A stretch of 5,812 nt of DNA from Streptosporangiaceae bacterium (GTDB lineage: Bacteria; Actinomycetota; Actinomycetes; Streptosporangiales; Streptosporangiaceae): assembly GCA_030052355.1 (NCBI GenBank), contig JASIGS010000403.1:1-5812 (forward strand), in the 5' to 3' direction. Below the pieces are notes generated by a model. That model was not told where the DNA came from and did not search any database. It saw nothing but the letters and a program-made list of their open reading frames with translations. Position numbers and translations under genes: made by a program. Positions 4,723-5,812 of the stretch are shown one piece after another (positions within the stretch are counted from its first letter, which is position 1; every line of letters begins with the position of its first letter).

Positions 4723-5812
4723 TGGTGCCGAACGACGGCCGCCCGGGCTGGGCAGGCAGGACCGCGTAGGCGTCGCGGATCCAGTCGCACAGCAGTGGCC
4801 TCGTCTCGCGCGGGTCGATGATCTCCTCTATGCCGAATCGCTCAGCCGTGCGGAACGGGCTGCGCACCGCGTCCAGCCGCGTCCTGAGGTCGGCGAGCAG
4901 GGCCTCCGGGTCGTCTGCGGCCTCCAGGTCGGCTCGGTAAGCCGCCTCGATGCCGCCCTCGACCGGCAGCGAGCCCCAGTCGGCCGATGGCCAGGCCCAG
5001 CGGCGGACCAGCCGGTGCCTGTTGACCAGGCCTGCGCCGCCGACTCCGAATACCCGGCGCACGATGACCTCGGCGGCCGGGACGCTGGCCTGATACACGG
5101 CGCTGATAGCGCGGACGCCGTGACGGATCGTCGCGCGCTGCTCGGCGCGGGTGCCGATCAGCAGGCCCGGCTGGTCGGTAAACGTCACCACCGGCAAGTG
5201 GAACGTCGAGCACAGGTCGGCCAGCCGGATCACCGCATCCGCGCCTTCCGGCGTCATGCAGCCGCCCGCCACGTACGGGTCGCTGGCAACCACGCCGACC
5301 GGGTGGCCATCGAGGCGGGCCAGCGCGGTGACGGTCGAGCCCCCGTAGCGCTGGATCTCCAGCACCGAGCCCGCGTCGAGCACCGCCGTCAGGATGTCCC
5401 GTATGCGGTACGGCTTGCGCCTGTCTCGCGGCACCGCCGAAAGTAGTGCCTGCTCGCGGCGATCGGGCGGATCAGCTGGTGCCGTCAGTGGCGGCAGCGC
5501 GTAAGCGCTGGATGGCAAGTACGACAGGAAGCGCCGGATCAGCCCGAATGCGTCGCGCTCGGACGCGGCAATCAGGTCAACCGCCCCGTTCCGCGCATGA
5601 ACGCGCGCGCCGCCCAGCGCCTCCTTGTCGACGTCCTCGCCCGCCCCTCCCTTCACCACCGGCGGGCCCGCCACGAACAGCTGCGAGGTTCCCTCGACCA
5701 GGATCGACAGGTGGGCCGCGGCCAGGCGAGCGGCTCCGAGGCCGGCCACCGGGCCAAGGCCAGCCGCGATCACCGGCACTACGGACATGTTGTCCACGAC
5801 GTAGTTCCAGCC
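4715..5812 (-). CDS. Acyl-CoA carboxylase beta subunit (carboxyltransferase), C-terminal part, cut by right window edge
   Basis: The minus-strand frame is open through the right edge (GWNYV precedes the first in-window GTG at 5797), so the true start lies outside. About 366 residues are visible of a family usually near 500-540. The enzyme moves a carboxyl group from carboxybiotin on an alpha subunit to an acyl-CoA such as acetyl- or propionyl-CoA. Family marks are LGPVAGLGAA (5729-5755), SQLFVAGPPVV and EALGGARVH of the N-terminal domain, SYLPSS, then the second crotonase-fold domain with RLDGHPVGVVASDP, LPVVTFTDQPG (the TDQPG at 5165-5179), IRHGVRA, and FGVGGAGLV (5024-5050). The usual AYGGAYDVM and MGAQGAVNILYR-type segments are replaced by VFGVGGAGL and LPVEGGIEAAYR, so it is a divergent member and its substrate is uncertain. 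No alpha or epsilon subunit is in view. Confidence 0.9.
   Translation of the reverse strand, partial: GWNYVVDNMSVVPVIAAGLGPVAGLGAARLAAAHLSILVEGTSQLFVAGPPVVKGGAGEDVDKEALGGARVHARNGAVDLIAASERDAFGLIRRFLSYLPSSAYALPPLTAPADPPDRREQALLSAVPRDRRKPYRIRDILTAVLDAGSVLEIQRYGGSTVTALARLDGHPVGVVASDPYVAGGCMTPEGADAVIRLADLCSTFHLPVVTFTDQPGLLIGTRAEQRATIRHGVRAISAVYQASVPAAEVIVRRVFGVGGAGLVNRHRLVRRWAWPSADWGSLPVEGGIEAAYRADLEAADDPEALLADLRTRLDAVRSPFRTAERFGIEEIIDPRETRPLLCDWIRDAYAVLPAQPGRPSFGTRP

Noticed and set aside
4709..5446. Long plus-strand open frame opposite the carboxyltransferase
   Set aside because: It is an antisense shadow: the minus strand has clear carboxyltransferase motifs, and the plus-strand product is Arg/Ala-rich with no recognisable domain.
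1..5812. Mobile elements, CRISPR arrays, tRNA, rRNA or riboswitches
   Set aside because: I saw no terminal-repeat pairs, transposase or integrase motifs, spaced direct repeats, cloverleaf or conserved riboswitch cores.

Overview
The window is 5.8 kb of high-GC DNA with strong G/C bias at third codon positions, GTG/TTG starts and long spurious antisense ORFs. The gene families (an actinobacterial Hsp90/sacsin-like ATPase, a DGPF/YCII protein, an actinobacterial-type TPR protein, an acyl-CoA carboxylase beta subunit) point to the chromosome of an actinomycete, genus not determinable. I see no insertion sequence, phage gene, CRISPR array, tRNA or rRNA.

Layout, left to right. (1) Positions 1-242, minus strand: the first 80 residues of a large Hsp90/sacsin-like ATP-binding protein, cut by the left edge. 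(2) Divergent from it, 354-725 plus: a cytosolic single-domain FKBP-type prolyl isomerase. (3) 898-1263 plus: a YCII/DGPF-domain protein. (4) 1323-2237 plus: a class I fructose-bisphosphate aldolase with its catalytic residues intact. (5) About 2409-3098 plus: a soluble TPR-type helical repeat protein. (6) About 3289-3930 plus: a small two-pass membrane protein whose outside loop carries two cysteines. It is preceded by an AT-rich promoter-like island and a palindrome. (7) 4107-4679 plus: a DsbA-like thiol oxidoreductase with a CPFC active site and no signal peptide. (8) 4715 to the right edge, minus: the C-terminal two thirds of a divergent acyl-CoA carboxylase carboxyltransferase, convergent with gene 7. 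A 7-bp GC-rich hairpin lies at the convergence point.

The genes do not form one obvious pathway. Three of the eight (Hsp90-like, FKBP, DsbA-like) belong to protein folding or thiol chemistry, and two (aldolase, acyl-CoA carboxylase) to central and acyl-CoA metabolism. The five 172-bp or shorter gaps and one-strand order of genes 2-7 would allow some co-transcription, but candidate hairpins and a promoter between them suggest several units. I found no convincing new multi-gene system. The best leads are the membrane protein's promoter/palindrome region, the divergent carboxyltransferase active site, and a perfect 10-bp inverted repeat inside the TPR gene.
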